From Leisingera sp. JC1 (lineage in GTDB: Bacteria > Pseudomonadota > Alphaproteobacteria > Rhodobacterales > Rhodobacteraceae), in NCBI RefSeq assembly GCF_001679925.1, contig NZ_LYUZ01000081.1, positions 80,566-125,444 of the forward strand: a DNA stretch of 44,879 nucleotides, in the 5' to 3' direction. Positions 26,211 to 38,242 of the stretch are shown here, piece after piece. How positions within the stretch are numbered: position 1 is the first letter of the stretch; each line of letters opens with the position of its first letter. The notes beneath the pieces are model-generated. The model did no database searches, had not been told where the DNA came from, and worked only from the letters and a program-made list of their open reading frames with translations. Both the position numbers and the translations under genes were made by a program.

Positions 26211-26807
26211 ATGGGTGTAGATAACGCCAATCTGGCCGCATTGGTAGGGTCGCGGATCTGTCATGATCTGATCAGCCCAGTCGGTGCCATCAACAACGGG
26301 CTGGAGCTCCTGGGCATGGCCGGCAGCATGTCGGGTCCGGAGCTGGAGCTGATTTCCGACAGCGTTGCAAATGCCAACGCACGCATCCGCTTCTTCCGCA
26401 TCGCCTTTGGTGCGGCAGGCGATCAGCAGACACCGCGGGCGGAGATCGTTTCCGTGCTGGAAGATGTCAGCAAGGGCGGACGTATTCAGTACCAATGGTC
26501 GCCGCTGGAGGGCTGCACCCGAAGCGAGGCGCGCCTGGCGCTGTTGTCGGCGCTGTGCCTGGAAAGTGCCCTGCCCTATGGCGGCACGGTCAAAATCTTC
26601 TGCGCCGACGGCAAATGGACGATCGTCGGAGAAGGCCGCAAGGTCACGGTTGATGATGAGCTGTGGGCGCGGGTCAGCGGAGGCAGCTCCAACGCCGAGA
26701 TTACACCCGCACTGGTTCAATTCGCCTTGCTGCCGGAGGCCGCCAAGGAGGCTGGCCGAACCGTACGGCTGGAATTGAACCTGGAAAACATCACGATGCA
26801 GTTTTAA
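26211..26807 (+). CDS. chpT: Histidine phosphotransferase ChpT
   Basis: Relays phosphate from the hybrid kinase CckA to CtrA (and CpdR in Caulobacter), controlling cell-cycle, motility and gene-transfer genes in alphaproteobacteria. The 198-residue protein has the phospho-accepting His18 in SRICHDLISPVGAINNGLEL and a degenerate ATPase-like C-terminal domain, as usual for ChpT. The start at 26211 has GGAGGAA upstream. CckA and CtrA are not in this window. A CtrA-like box array is present at 13734, about 12 kb away. Confidence 0.9.
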   Translation: MGVDNANLAALVGSRICHDLISPVGAINNGLELLGMAGSMSGPELELISDSVANANARIRFFRIAFGAAGDQQTPRAEIVSVLEDVSKGGRIQYQWSPLEGCTRSEARLALLSALCLESALPYGGTVKIFCADGKWTIVGEGRKVTVDDELWARVSGGSSNAEITPALVQFALLPEAAKEAGRTVRLELNLENITMQF

Positions 26808-26827
26808 GAACTGCATCCTGCGCAAAG

Positions 26828-26865
26828 AAACGCCGGGCGGGCCGCCCGGCGTTTTGCATTTTTTA
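26828..26865. terminator. Intrinsic terminator between chpT and proA
   Basis: A 13-bp perfect inverted repeat (AAACGCCGGGCGG / CCGCCCGGCGTTT) around a single G is followed by TTGCATTTTTT on the plus strand, 20 bp past the chpT stop. The proA stop on the minus strand is just beyond, so it may serve both. Confidence 0.85.
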
Positions 26866-26869
26866 AGGG

Positions 26870-28135
26870 TCAGGCGCGGGTGGTTCCGTTGCCGCGCACC
26901 AGATATTTGAAGCTGGTGAGCTGGGTTGCGCCGACCGGTCCGCGGGCATGCATCTTGCCGGTTGCGATACCGATTTCCGCTCCCATCCCGAATTCGCCGC
27001 CATCGGCAAACTGGGTTGAGGCATTGTGCATCAGGATGGCGCTGTCGAGTTCTGCAAAAAACTTCTGAACCGCGTCCTCGTCCTCAGTGATGATGCAATC
27101 GGTGTGCTGCGAATGGTGCGTGCGGATGTGCTGGATTGCTTCATCTATGCCCGCTACCTGCCTGGCAGCAATGATGGAATCCAGATATTCCTTACCCCAG
27201 TCATCGGCCGTAGCGGAGATCATGCCGTCCGGTCCGGGCAGCCCTGCCTCGGCGCGGATTTCGACACCGGCGGAGGCCAGCGCGTCCAGAACCATCTTGC
27301 CCAGTGTCGGCGCAATATCCTGATGGATCAGCAGGCATTCCGCGGCACCGCAAATGCCGGTGCGGCGGGTCTTGGCGTTCAGCACCACATCCAGCGCCTT
27401 CTGCGGATCGGCGGCCTTGTCGAGGTAGATGTGCACGATCCCCTCAAGATGGGCAAAAACCGGCACCCGCGCCTCGCGCTGCACAAGGCCGACCAGCCCC
27501 TTACCGCCGCGCGGCACGATGACATCCACATAATCTGTCATGGTCAGCAACTCCTGCACCGCGGCGCGGTCGCGGGTCGGGACCAGTTGTACGGCGTCCT
27601 CCGGCAAGCCTGCGGATTTCAGACCTTCCGCCAAGCATGTATGGATCGCCTGCGAGGAATGGAAGCTTTCGGAGCCGCCGCGCAGGATCACCGCGTTGCC
27701 CGATTTCAGGCAGAGCGCGCCGGCGTCAGCCGTCACATTGGGGCGGCTTTCGTAGATCACACCAATCACGCCCAGCGGCGTTCGGACGCGCTGGATTTTC
27801 AGGCCTGTGGGCTGCTCCCACTGTTCCATCACTTCGCCAACAGGGTCTCGCTGGTCCGCCACGGCGCGCAGGCCGTCGACGATGCCCTGGATGCGGGCTT
27901 CGTCCAGCATCAGCCGGTCCATCATCGCGTCAGACAGGCCCTTGTTCCGGCCAAACTCCAAGTCCTTGGCGTTTGCCGCGATGATTTCTGCCCGGCGGCT
28001 CCAGACCGCCTCTGCAGCGCCTATCAGGGCTGCATGTTTGCGTTCCGCACTGGCCGTAGCCAGGATTTGCGCCGCTTGCTTTGCACGTTTGCCTAGCTCC
28101 GCCATCACTGCGGGAATATTTTCATTGTCTTTCAT
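26870..28135 (-). CDS. proA: Gamma-glutamyl phosphate reductase
   Basis: Second step of proline synthesis, reducing gamma-glutamyl phosphate with NADPH to glutamate semialdehyde. The 421-residue aldehyde-dehydrogenase-fold protein shows [20 protein letters not shown] (near residue 120), [36 protein letters not shown] with [12 protein letters not shown], and the catalytic Cys in [13 protein letters not shown] (near residue 285). It is third in obgE-proB-proA, 75 bp after proB, and ends next to the chpT terminator. Confidence 0.98.
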   Translation of the reverse strand: MKDNENIPAVMAELGKRAKQAAQILATASAERKHAALIGAAEAVWSRRAEIIAANAKDLEFGRNKGLSDAMMDRLMLDEARIQGIVDGLRAVADQRDPVGEVMEQWEQPTGLKIQRVRTPLGVIGVIYESRPNVTADAGALCLKSGNAVILRGGSESFHSSQAIHTCLAEGLKSAGLPEDAVQLVPTRDRAAVQELLTMTDYVDVIVPRGGKGLVGLVQREARVPVFAHLEGIVHIYLDKAADPQKALDVVLNAKTRRTGICGAAECLLIHQDIAPTLGKMVLDALASAGVEIRAEAGLPGPDGMISATADDWGKEYLDSIIAARQVAGIDEAIQHIRTHHSQHTDCIITEDEDAVQKFFAELDSAILMHNASTQFADGGEFGMGAEIGIATGKMHARGPVGATQLTSFKYLVRGNGTTRA

Positions 28136-28210
28136 ATGTCTCGTGCCCTTGCCGGTCCCTGTCTGGCACTGGGTGCCGTCCCGGCTGGAATAAACTATCA
28201 GGTGGTTCGG

Positions 28211-30348
<2,138 letters not shown>

Positions 30349-30389
30349 TTAATGCAGCAGGACATATTTCCTGCCCGCGCAGTACAAGT

Positions 30390-30420
30390 GTCCCGCCAAG
30401 GCCCGGGGCCGCGGCGGGAC
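30390..30420. repeat. Inverted repeat between GNAT gene and obgE
   Basis: GTCCCGCC at 30390 pairs with GGCGGGAC at 30413 across a GC-rich 15-base loop. It lies about 40 bp after the GNAT stop, on the same strand as obgE. The following bases are not T-rich on the minus strand, so it may only reduce read-through. Confidence 0.5.
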
Positions 30421-30459
30421 TGTTTCGATTGCCTTACCGCAAAGCGCGCGCCGCGCCAA

Positions 30460-30996
30460 TCACAGTTTTCGGCTGTAAGTCCAGGTTGGGACGGTAGTGT
30501 CGCGGGCCACCGAGTAGCTTTCGGCGTCGCCCAGATAATCGAAGCCGCAATGGATCAGCACCCGGGCCGAAGCCGGGTTGTCCTGAAAAACGCAGACGAA
30601 CATCGCATCGTTCTTTTGCGGGTTGGCATCAACCAGCGCCTTCAGCGCCGCAGAGGCAAGCCCGGTGTTCCAAAACGGCGGCGCCGTCCAATAAGAGACC
30701 TCCGACTGGTTCCGGTCCATCCGTTTTAGTCCGATAACACCCTTCAGTTCGGAATCGCCTTCGACGGTGCCGTCAATCACCCAAACGTCCTCCTCCCGCT
30801 CTTCAGCCATCGCACGTGCCACAAAGGCCTCAGCCGCGCCGGGCGGCAGCGGATGCGGTACCGAACGTGTCATGCGGGCGACGCGCTGGTCGCTGACGTA
30901 ATGCTCAATCAGGCCGGCATCGGACTTTCGAAGCGGCCGCAGCACAAAACGCTCTGTTTCGATGACTTGCTGGCACACGATCTGTTCCAGGTTCAT
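30460..30996 (-). CDS. GNAT family N-acetyltransferase (RimJ/RimL-like)
   Basis: A 178-residue acetyltransferase. Residues 1-20 (MNLEQIVCQQVIETERFVLR) and the LRPLRKSDAGLIEHYVSDQRVARMTRS region match the RimJ/RimL subgroup, and SYWTAPPFWNTGLASAALKALV near residue 125 is the acetyl-CoA-binding region with the Q/N-x-x-G-type loop. Substrate unknown (protein N-terminus or small amine). The start at 30996 has a strong GAGGAGGAG box. Position between rpmA and obgE is the usual alphaproteobacterial order rplU-rpmA-GNAT-obgE-proBA. Confidence 0.85.
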   Translation of the reverse strand: MNLEQIVCQQVIETERFVLRPLRKSDAGLIEHYVSDQRVARMTRSVPHPLPPGAAEAFVARAMAEEREEDVWVIDGTVEGDSELKGVIGLKRMDRNQSEVSYWTAPPFWNTGLASAALKALVDANPQKNDAMFVCVFQDNPASARVLIHCGFDYLGDAESYSVARDTTVPTWTYSRKL

Positions 30997-31176
30997 GGGT
31001 CTGCTCCTCCTCAACCCGTATTCTTGCGGCTGCTTGCTTGAGATGTGTCTGCGCGGCTGCAACGGCAACAGTTACAGCGTTCAAATTGTGCAAAATTCCC
31101 GTTTTCCGGACGTGAACACATTCTGCGCGCGCCCAAACATCGGACTTTCCAGGGAAACTCATCACATTCTCACAGA

Positions 31177-31215
31177 CAAAAACGGCAAAGGGGACCGGCC
31201 TTGTAGCCGATCCCC
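31177..31215 (-). terminator. Rho-independent terminator of rplU-rpmA
   Basis: On the minus strand a 10-bp stem (GGGGATCGGC / GCCGGTCCCC, loop TACAAG) is followed by TTTGCCGTTTTTG, 30 bp after the rpmA stop. The single non-Watson-Crick pair is G-U on the minus strand but A-C on the plus strand, which supports minus-strand function. Confidence 0.8.
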
Positions 31216-31244
31216 CTAAAGATTTCTTTACCCTTCGGGTCGGC

Positions 31245-31514
31245 TTACTCAGCGGCCTCCGCCACTGGGAGAACCGATACAAAGGTGCGGCCTTTCAGGC
31301 CCTTGCGGAAGCTCACAGCACCGTCAGCAGTTGCAAAGAGGGTGTGGTCTTTGCCCATGCCCACGCCTTCGCCGGCCCAGAACTTGGTGCCGCGCTGACG
31401 CACGATGATGTTGCCTGCGATGGCCGCCTGGCCACCGTAGAGTTTCACGCCAAGGCGGCGACCAGCAGAGTCGCGGCCGTTACGGGAGGAACCGCCAGCT
31501 TTTTTATGTGCCAT
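31245..31514 (-). CDS. rpmA: 50S ribosomal protein L27
   Basis: L27 reaches the peptidyl-transferase centre. The 89-residue protein has the canonical [20 protein letters not shown] start and the [21 protein letters not shown] and [16 protein letters not shown] segments. It follows rplU by 11 bp and ends at a strong terminator; it is co-transcribed with rplU. Confidence 0.99.
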   Translation of the reverse strand: MAHKKAGGSSRNGRDSAGRRLGVKLYGGQAAIAGNIIVRQRGTKFWAGEGVGMGKDHTLFATADGAVSFRKGLKGRTFVSVLPVAEAAE

Positions 31515-31525
31515 TCTCTCTCTCC

Positions 31526-32089
31526 TTAGCCTTTAGCCAGTTCTTTGGCCTGCTCAACCCACTCGGGCTTCACTTTGATCGCCTCGATACCAGCAATGTC
31601 GTCTTCGGACAAGGCTGCGATCTGAGCAAAAGTGGTCAGGCCTGCTTCTGCCAGTTTCTTGGCAGCTGCGGGACCAACGCCGGTCAGGGCGGTTAGGTCG
31701 TCCGAACCTGCAGCAGCTTCAGCGGCCGGAGCGGCTTTGGCTTTTTCAGCAGCTTTCGGAGCGGCTTTGGTTGCGCCCGATGCCAGGATCTCGGTGATCC
31801 GGACCAGGGTCAGCTTCTGACGGTGGCCTTTGGTGCGCTTGGAGGAGTGCTTCCGGCGGCGCTTGACGAAGTGGATCAGCTTCTCGCCTTTGATCTGCTC
31901 GATCACTTCTGCCTTGACGGCAGCGCCGTCAACCAGCGGAGCACCGACAACCGGAGCGTCGCCGCCCAGCATCAGAACTTCGTCGAATTGGATGGTGTCG
32001 CCGGCATCTGCAGCAAGTTTCTCAACACGGAGCACGTCGCCCGCCTGAACCTTGTACTGCTTGCCGCCAGTCTTGAGGACCGCAAACAT
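31526..32089 (-). CDS. rplU: 50S ribosomal protein L21 with C-terminal helix-hairpin-helix extension
   Basis: L21 is a primary large-subunit protein near 23S rRNA domain VI; its first ~103 residues here are ordinary L21 ([50 protein letters not shown]). After an Ala/Lys-rich linker (about 105-130) comes a compact helix-hairpin-helix domain (131-187: [33 protein letters not shown]), like the small HhH domain in some alphaproteobacterial L21 proteins. Usual L21 is ~100 residues, so the extension nearly doubles it. Its role is unknown. Co-transcribed with rpmA from the promoter at 32226. Confidence 0.96.
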   Translation of the reverse strand: MFAVLKTGGKQYKVQAGDVLRVEKLAADAGDTIQFDEVLMLGGDAPVVGAPLVDGAAVKAEVIEQIKGEKLIHFVKRRRKHSSKRTKGHRQKLTLVRITEILASGATKAAPKAAEKAKAAPAAEAAAGSDDLTALTGVGPAAAKKLAEAGLTTFAQIAALSEDDIAGIEAIKVKPEWVEQAKELAKG

Positions 32090-32225
32090 GTGCGTCTTTC
32101 CTTTTCTAACCGCGTCCTACGGCCCCCTTGCGGGCGTTTCGGCAGATGCCGCCTCGAACAGCGCGCCCTTGAATGGGCGTATGACAAATAAACCCCGGCG
32201 CACGGATTCCGGGCCGGGATGCGGG

Positions 32226-32254
32226 CTTATGGTTCGGATCTTTGAGTGTGTCAA
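32226..32254 (-). promoter_or_regulatory. Sigma70-type promoter of rplU-rpmA
   Basis: On the minus strand a perfect TTGACA (32254-32249) and CATAAG (32231-32226; four of six) are 17 bp apart, just past the DUF2059 gene end. It leaves a leader of ~130 nt before rplU containing a CGGCA/TGCCG hairpin near 32143. Both ribosomal operons here thus have a long leader. Confidence 0.65.
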
Positions 32255-32290
32255 CCGTTTTCCACAGGCTTTTCAGCTGCCCTGCGGAAA

Positions 32291-33142
32291 TCAGATGTCC
32301 TGTCCCGGTGTCAGCTCCGCCATGCGGTGGGCAAGTTCCTCGAAACGATTGGCAGTGATCTCGTACTGGACGGCATTCAGCAGTTCGTAGACCCGCTGCA
32401 TCGGCTCCTCTTCCAACGCTTCGACATAGGCCTGCACTTCTGCATCCGAAAACTCCTGATAGGTATAGGCGGATGCTGCTAGGCTGGAAGCCTGCAGGCT
32501 GAGGCGCAATTCGCCCTCCTGCTCCTTCATAAGCGCCCGCAACTCGTCTGCGTCCAGTTCCAGGTCGATCACGCCAGCGGCAGCGGCAGCCATCAGGAAC
32601 CGGAACTGGATCTGCTGCAGCGCCTTCACGCCAGTGCCTGCAGCGTCAATGGCGCTCCCCATACGCTGGTACATCGCCACCCGCTTACTGCCGGCCTTAA
32701 CCAGATCCGAGATGATGCGGTTGCCCGCCAATTGCTTCACCTCGTCATCCTCAATCAGGTGAGACGAATTCTCCGCCCGAACCAGCCGTTTTCCAAGATC
32801 ACTGGCATAAAATGAGGCAGCATGGTCCAGCGCCGCATCGTCAAGGGTGTTTTCAAGGATATCCAGCGCCAGGCCGCGCATCTTGTCGGTGTCAAAGACG
32901 TCTTCGGACATTTGGGTCCACTGACTGCCAAAGGAACCAGCGTCGACGCCCAGCATATCCGGTGCAGTTGACGCTGACAGCGCTATGCTGTCGAGCGCCA
33001 CGTCAAACCCGGTGACTTCCAGAAACGCCTCGATCCGTGCCCGGTCGGCGGCGGCGGCAGGCAGAACGGCGGCACAGCAGGCGAGCCACAGCATGACAAG
33101 GGAGCGTATCAGGAATGCGGGCGAAAAATGGAACATCTGCAT
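32291..33142 (-). CDS. Exported DUF2059 protein
   Basis: A 283-residue protein with a signal peptide (residues ~10-32: Leu/Ala-rich core then LPAAAADRARI), so it is probably periplasmic. The rest is helical and acidic and contains FYASDLGKRLVRAENSSHL, typical of the DUF2059 domain, in a duplicated-looking arrangement (a second FEELAHRMAEL-type helix near the C-terminus, EFSDAEVQAYVEALEEEP). Function of the family is unknown. No good SD is seen and M3 is an alternative start. It lies upstream of rplU in the same direction, but rplU has its own promoter. Confidence 0.8.
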   Translation of the reverse strand: MQMFHFSPAFLIRSLVMLWLACCAAVLPAAAADRARIEAFLEVTGFDVALDSIALSASTAPDMLGVDAGSFGSQWTQMSEDVFDTDKMRGLALDILENTLDDAALDHAASFYASDLGKRLVRAENSSHLIEDDEVKQLAGNRIISDLVKAGSKRVAMYQRMGSAIDAAGTGVKALQQIQFRFLMAAAAAGVIDLELDADELRALMKEQEGELRLSLQASSLAASAYTYQEFSDAEVQAYVEALEEEPMQRVYELLNAVQYEITANRFEELAHRMAELTPGQDI

Positions 33143-33265
33143 AGTGCAAATCTAGGCAAAAACCTTTGGCTGGCAACGGAAATCCGGCTTTTTTTGAGAA
33201 AGGCACAATTCGCCCCTTGCGCCGGTCCGGAATCAACCTTAAACGCTGCCCCACCAGACCCCCGC

Positions 33266-33355
33266 GGAGAGGTGCCGGAGTGGTCGAACGGGGCGGTCTC
33301 GAAAACCGTTGTGGGTGCAAGCCCACCCAGGGTTCGAATCCCTGTCTCTCCGCCA
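33266..33355 (+). tRNA. tRNA-Ser (anticodon CGA)
   Basis: A 90-nt class II tRNA with encoded CCA. Acceptor GGAGAGG pairs with TCTCTCC; the anticodon loop CTCGAAA gives CGA; the long variable arm (TTGTGGGTGCAAGCCCACC) is typical of Ser; the T arm contains GGTTCGAATCC. It lies alone in an intergenic gap. No integrase is adjacent and I see no repeat of its 3' end. Confidence 0.97.
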
Positions 33356-33480
33356 CTTTCCCTACAGACCGCTCCCCAAACTGAATGCTTAAGATCCCGC
33401 CGGGTCGGCGCGCCGGTCTCCAGCCATGCTCCGCAGGCTTGGACACCCTTTAGAATACGCGCCTAACTTTTTTAATTTGG

Positions 33481-33515
33481 AAAAGAAAAAGGCCAGGCAT
33501 TGCTGCCCGGCCTTT
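33481..33515 (-). terminator. Terminator of the metF-methyltransferase operon
   Basis: On the minus strand a 12-bp stem (AAAGGCCGGGCA / TGCCTGGCCTTT, loop GCAA) with one G-U pair ends in TTTTTCTTTT, 22 bp after the stop of the methyltransferase gene. The wobble pair again fits minus-strand RNA. Confidence 0.85.
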
Positions 33516-33537
33516 GTTTTGATTTGCTGTGCGCAGA

Positions 33538-34599
<1,062 letters not shown>

Positions 34600-34608
34600 T
34601 GTGGATCC

Positions 34609-35535
34609 TTAGGAGTTAACCGGCTTGGCGGAGTCGCCGCCGTTATTGATGGCCCAGGTGGCATTGGTCTTGATGCCGCCCAGCGGGAAGAAGTGAACCT
34701 TCTCGATTGCAAAGTCAGGGTTGGCTGCCTTGTGGGCTGCCAGGCCCGCCAGAACCTCGCCCGGCTCATGCGGCAGCAGCAGCTTGGAAACGTCCTTGGC
34801 GCGCTTCTGCAGAACTTTCAGCGACGGGCCGACGCCGCAGGCGATCGCGAATTTGATCATGGTCTGCAGTTTGGCCGGGCCTGCGATACCAATGTGAATC
34901 GGCAGGTTCATGCCCCGCTCGCTCAGCTCATTCACCCAGTCGATCACCGGCTGAGCTTCAAAGCAGAATTGGGTCGCCAACGCCATTTGCGCGTCTGTGC
35001 GCTTAGAGAATTCCTGTTTCCAGTCCAGCGCCGCATAGGTGTTGGCGCGGCCGCCCTTGGGGTCGATGTCTAGGTTCGGCTCGGGGTGACCGGCAACGTG
35101 CAGGTTGGTAAAGCCCGCCTGATCGAACAGGCCAGTCTCCAGCAATTGCATCGAGCTATCGAATTCGCCATGCGGCTTGGCGACGCCGCCAGCCAGGATC
35201 AGGCCTTGCTTGACACCTGCTTCGCCCTGGTAGCGGTTGATCCAGTCACCCAAGGTTGCCTTGTCCTTGATGATCCGCGCCGGGAAGTGCGGCATCACAT
35301 CATAGCCTTCGCCAGCAATACGCTTGGCGGTTTCGACCATGTCCTCAATCGGGGTGCCTTCGATGTGCGCAATGTACACGCGGGTTCCGGCGGGCAGCAG
35401 GTCGCGGAAGTCTTCCACCTTTGCAGCCGTGCGGGGCATCACCTCGATGGAGTACCCCTTCAGGAAGGCCTCCATTTCAGGGGTGGCGGATTGGCCTGCG
35501 CCAGTGTCGCGTTTCTTAAAGTTCAGCAAAGCCAT
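34609..35535 (-). CDS. metF: Methylenetetrahydrofolate reductase
   Basis: Reduces 5,10-methylene-THF to 5-methyl-THF, the methyl donor for methionine synthesis. The 308-residue TIM-barrel protein shows SIEVMPRTAAKVEDF near the N-terminus, RVYIAHIEGTPIEDMVETAKR (in part), GYDVMPHFPARIIKD, GLILAGGVAKPHGEFDSS, AGHPEPNLDIDPKGG and MALATQFCFEAQPVIDWV. The start is ATG at 35535; the GTG immediately upstream has poorer spacing to GGGAGG. It sits between the PF13769 small gene and the methyltransferase, all on one strand within 24 bp. Confidence 0.93.
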   Translation of the reverse strand: MALLNFKKRDTGAGQSATPEMEAFLKGYSIEVMPRTAAKVEDFRDLLPAGTRVYIAHIEGTPIEDMVETAKRIAGEGYDVMPHFPARIIKDKATLGDWINRYQGEAGVKQGLILAGGVAKPHGEFDSSMQLLETGLFDQAGFTNLHVAGHPEPNLDIDPKGGRANTYAALDWKQEFSKRTDAQMALATQFCFEAQPVIDWVNELSERGMNLPIHIGIAGPAKLQTMIKFAIACGVGPSLKVLQKRAKDVSKLLLPHEPGEVLAGLAAHKAANPDFAIEKVHFFPLGGIKTNATWAINNGGDSAKPVNS

Positions 35536-35559
35536 CACGGCCTCCCAAAGTGGTAGGGG

Positions 35560-35856
35560 TCACGCCCATCCGTCATTCGCAATCAGTGCCTTCAGGCGGT
35601 CCTGATCATACTCAGTTTCCAGGCGTTTGGCTTCGGCTTCCGCAATATCAGCTGCCTCGCCTTCAGCAGAGAAAGGTGCAGCCTTTCGCCATTCAGCCAG
35701 ATAGGCGTCCGCGTCTTTTGCGTTCACCTTCATGGCTGCGCGGTCAATAGCCTGCTCGAACCGTTCTTCGAGCTGGCGCTTGGCGCCGCGGCGGCCTTTG
35801 CCAACGATGACCTGCGCGGGGATATCGCGCCAGTATACGATCGTAACGTCGGGCAT
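35560..35856 (-). CDS. Small 'virulence factor'-domain protein (PF13769-like)
   Basis: A 98-residue protein, MPDVTIVYWRDIPAQVIVGK then GRRGAKRQLEERFEQAIDRAAMKVNAKDADAYLAEW (in segments) and an acidic C-terminus. It matches by pattern the PF13769 'virulence factor' family; that label is historical and says little about function. The start at 35856 has a strong AGGAGGAAAG box. The longer open frame to 36963 crosses the divergent ppx gene and is a shadow. Being first in an operon with metF and a methyl-THF methyltransferase suggests a role in methyl transfer or methionine synthesis (inference). Confidence 0.8.
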   Translation of the reverse strand: MPDVTIVYWRDIPAQVIVGKGRRGAKRQLEERFEQAIDRAAMKVNAKDADAYLAEWRKAAPFSAEGEAADIAEAEAKRLETEYDQDRLKALIANDGWA

Positions 35857-36141
35857 GCCTTGCTTTCCTCCTAGCCTGGATAGACCACGTTCTAGTGCGG
35901 TGGCGCGCCGCAGGTTGGTCGATTTTCGACAACACGATGGGATTGAGCGACGTTTTGCTGCCGCGACACTAGCTTTGTGCACCAGCGAATGCCACAGCGG
36001 CTTTGTGCCAAAATATTCATGTGGATTATGAGATTTCCGGGAAGCGGCGGAAATTGCTTCACTTCTGCCCGTACGGCGCTTGCGCCGCCGCATCTGCGCA
36101 CCTATTGTCATTCTTAACACGATAATCGGAGGGCGTGAATC

Positions 36142-37254
36142 ATGGCGCCCAGGCGCTCGAAAGGTGCGGGCGCGTTTCCCAAAGCGGTTGAGACCCCTGC
36201 ACCGGCCCGTCCCGATCCTGATGCGCTCTATGCGGCGCTGGATCTGGGTACAAATAGTTGCCGCATGCTGATCGCCCAGCCCAAGGGCAGCGGTATTCAT
36301 GTGGTCGATAGTTTCTCCAAGTCGGTGCAGCTCGGCGCCGGGCTGGAGCGGACCGGACGCCTGTCGCGGTCCTCTATGGCGCGCACCATTCAGGCGCTGC
36401 GGATCTGTCAGCAGAAACTCAAACGCAACAAGGTCAAGCGGATGCGGCTGGTGGCAACAGAGGCCTGCCGCCGCGCCAAGAACGCGCGGGATTTCATCCG
36501 CCAGGTAAAACGTGAAACCGGATTGACGCTGGAAATCATCCAGCCGGAGGAGGAAGCGCGGCTGGCAGTGATCTCCTGCGCGCCGCTGGTGTCCACCAAG
36601 ACGGAGCAGTTGCTGGTGGTTGATATCGGCGGCGGCTCCACTGAATTGGTGTGGATCGACGTGTCCTCCGTGCCACGGCGCGACCGACCGGCGGCCATCA
36701 TGCGGCTGCACAACGGATTTCACCCGACCGAAAGCCCCTTTCCTGCCGCCAAGGTAGTGGATTGGATCTCGGTGCCTCTCGGAGTCGCTACGCTTCGCGA
36801 CCAGTTCAATGACGTGGAGGACGATGCAGCCAGGTTTGCCCTGATGAGTTGGTTCTTCGAGGAAAATCTGGCCGATTTCGCCCCCTACAAAGATGAGCAG
36901 GCACGTGCGGGGTTTCAGATAGTCGGCACCTCCGGCACCGTCACCACCGTTGCAGCGTCCCACCTGGGCCTGAAACGTTATGACCGGACCAAGGTCGACG
37001 GGCTGCGGATGACCAGTGATCAGATTGACAAAGTGATCCGCGGTTATCTAGAACTCGGCCCTCAGGGCCGCCGCCGCGACCCCCGCATCGGCGAGGACCG
37101 GCAGGCTCTTATCATGTCCGGCTCCGCCATCCTGCAAGCGCTGTTGCGCTGCTGGCCCACTGACCGGCTGTCGGTCGCGGACCGCGGCCTGCGCGAAGGC
37201 CTGCTTTATGCGCAGATGAGCGCGGATGGCGTTCTGGAAGACGGCCCCTATTAA
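36142..37254 (+). CDS. ppx: Ppx/GppA family exopolyphosphatase/phosphatase
   Basis: A 370-residue member of the ASKHA-fold Ppx/GppA family, hydrolysing polyphosphate or pppGpp. LYAALDLGTNSCRMLIAQP near residue 30 is the phosphate-1 motif, ATEACRRAKNARDF and EIIQPEEEARLAVIS follow, and VVDIGGGSTELVWIDV near residue 165 is the phosphate-2 motif; VGTSGTVTTVAASHLGLKRY is the adenosine-type motif. It lacks the C-terminal HD-like domain of the longer ~500-residue forms. GGAGGG precedes the ATG. It is followed by rlmE after 76 bp, a pairing common in alphaproteobacteria. Confidence 0.9.
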   Translation: MAPRRSKGAGAFPKAVETPAPARPDPDALYAALDLGTNSCRMLIAQPKGSGIHVVDSFSKSVQLGAGLERTGRLSRSSMARTIQALRICQQKLKRNKVKRMRLVATEACRRAKNARDFIRQVKRETGLTLEIIQPEEEARLAVISCAPLVSTKTEQLLVVDIGGGSTELVWIDVSSVPRRDRPAAIMRLHNGFHPTESPFPAAKVVDWISVPLGVATLRDQFNDVEDDAARFALMSWFFEENLADFAPYKDEQARAGFQIVGTSGTVTTVAASHLGLKRYDRTKVDGLRMTSDQIDKVIRGYLELGPQGRRRDPRIGEDRQALIMSGSAILQALLRCWPTDRLSVADRGLREGLLYAQMSADGVLEDGPY

Positions 37255-37330
37255 CCGGGGCCGGTAGAATTGGATTTTTCCGGGCCGGGGTTGCCGATAC
37301 TCCGGACGCCCGGCTCAAATGGTGGCAGTC

Positions 37331-38047
37331 ATGGCAAAGACACCGACAGGAAAGAATACTTCGGGACGCGGGCAGCGGGATCTGAAGGTCAATGTGAAGA
37401 CGGCACGCGGGCGCAAACTCAGCTCGACCCGCTGGCTGCAGCGGCAGCTGAACGACCCCTATGTCAAACGTGCCCAGGCCGAAGGCTACCGCGGCCGGGC
37501 CGCGTATAAGATCATGGAACTGGACGACAAGTTCCGCTTCCTGGTGAACGGTGCGCGGGTAGTTGACCTCGGCTGCGCGCCGGGCGGCTGGGCGCAGGTG
37601 GCAGTGAAGCGGATCAACTCCCTGGGCGAGAAACAAGGCAAGGCTGTGGGGCGCATCATCGGTGTCGACCTGCAGGAGGTCGAACCGCTGGCAGGCGCAG
37701 AGTTCCACCAGCTCGACTTCATGGACGACGGCGCCGATGAACAGGTCAAGGAATGGCTGGGCGGCAAGGCGGATGTGGTAATGTCCGACATGGCAGCGGC
37801 CAGTTCCGGACACAAGCAGACTGACCACCTGCGGATCATCTCTCTGTGCGAAACCGCAGCCTACTTCGCCTTTGACGTGCTGGAAGAAGGCGGCACCTTT
37901 GTCGCCAAGGTCCTCGCAGGCGGCGCTGAGGGCGAACTGCAGAAACTGCTTAAGCAGAAGTTCACCAAGGTGATGAACATCAAGCCGCCCTCCTCCCGCT
38001 CGGACAGTTCTGAAAAATTTGTTGTGGCCACGGGTTTCCGCGGCTGA
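37331..38047 (+). CDS. rlmE: 23S rRNA 2'-O-methyltransferase RlmE (FtsJ/RrmJ)
   Basis: Methylates U2552 (E. coli numbering) in the A loop of 23S rRNA in the 50S particle. The 238-residue protein has a basic N-terminal tail (~40 residues), [11 protein letters not shown] with the first catalytic Lys, [16 protein letters not shown] (SAM-binding), [25 protein letters not shown] with the catalytic Asp, [12 protein letters not shown] with the second Lys, and [18 protein letters not shown] with Glu. The start could be 37319; I prefer 37331 (MAKTPTGKN). It is convergent with a small ORF after 6 bp. Confidence 0.94.
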   Translation: MAKTPTGKNTSGRGQRDLKVNVKTARGRKLSSTRWLQRQLNDPYVKRAQAEGYRGRAAYKIMELDDKFRFLVNGARVVDLGCAPGGWAQVAVKRINSLGEKQGKAVGRIIGVDLQEVEPLAGAEFHQLDFMDDGADEQVKEWLGGKADVVMSDMAAASSGHKQTDHLRIISLCETAAYFAFDVLEEGGTFVAKVLAGGAEGELQKLLKQKFTKVMNIKPPSSRSDSSEKFVVATGFRG

Positions 38048-38053
38048 ACCAAG

Positions 38054-38242
38054 TCAAACCTGACGGTTGTGGGGCATGGTCAGTGACCGGGCGGCCATTG
38101 TGCGAAGCAAGATGGCCTCTTCGCCCTCTTCGTCAGTCAGCCGGGACACCCGCATATCGCGCCCTGCATTGCAGGTCATTCCGCGCTGACGCATGAGTTC
38201 AAACAGACGCATGTGACGCAGTTTGTTTTGCAGTTTCGTCAT
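38054..38242 (-). CDS. Small hypothetical protein
   Basis: A 62-residue ORF: MTKLQNKLRHMRLFELMRQR, then a middle with GMTCNAGRDMRVSRLTDEEGEEAIL (in segments) and a hydrophilic end. It has AAGGGG seven bases before ATG, good codon use, and its stop is 6 bp from the convergent rlmE stop. No family recognised. It could be a regulatory small protein; a by-chance ORF cannot be excluded. Confidence 0.5.
   Translation of the reverse strand: MTKLQNKLRHMRLFELMRQRGMTCNAGRDMRVSRLTDEEGEEAILLRTMAARSLTMPHNRQV

Noticed and set aside
33266-33355. tRNA-Ser as an integration site
   Set aside because: No integrase, no repeat of the tRNA 3' end and no change in gene character on either side.
35857-36963. Extended N-terminus of the PF13769 gene
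   Set aside because: The long frame runs through the divergent ppx gene; a strong ribosome site at 35856 sets the real start.
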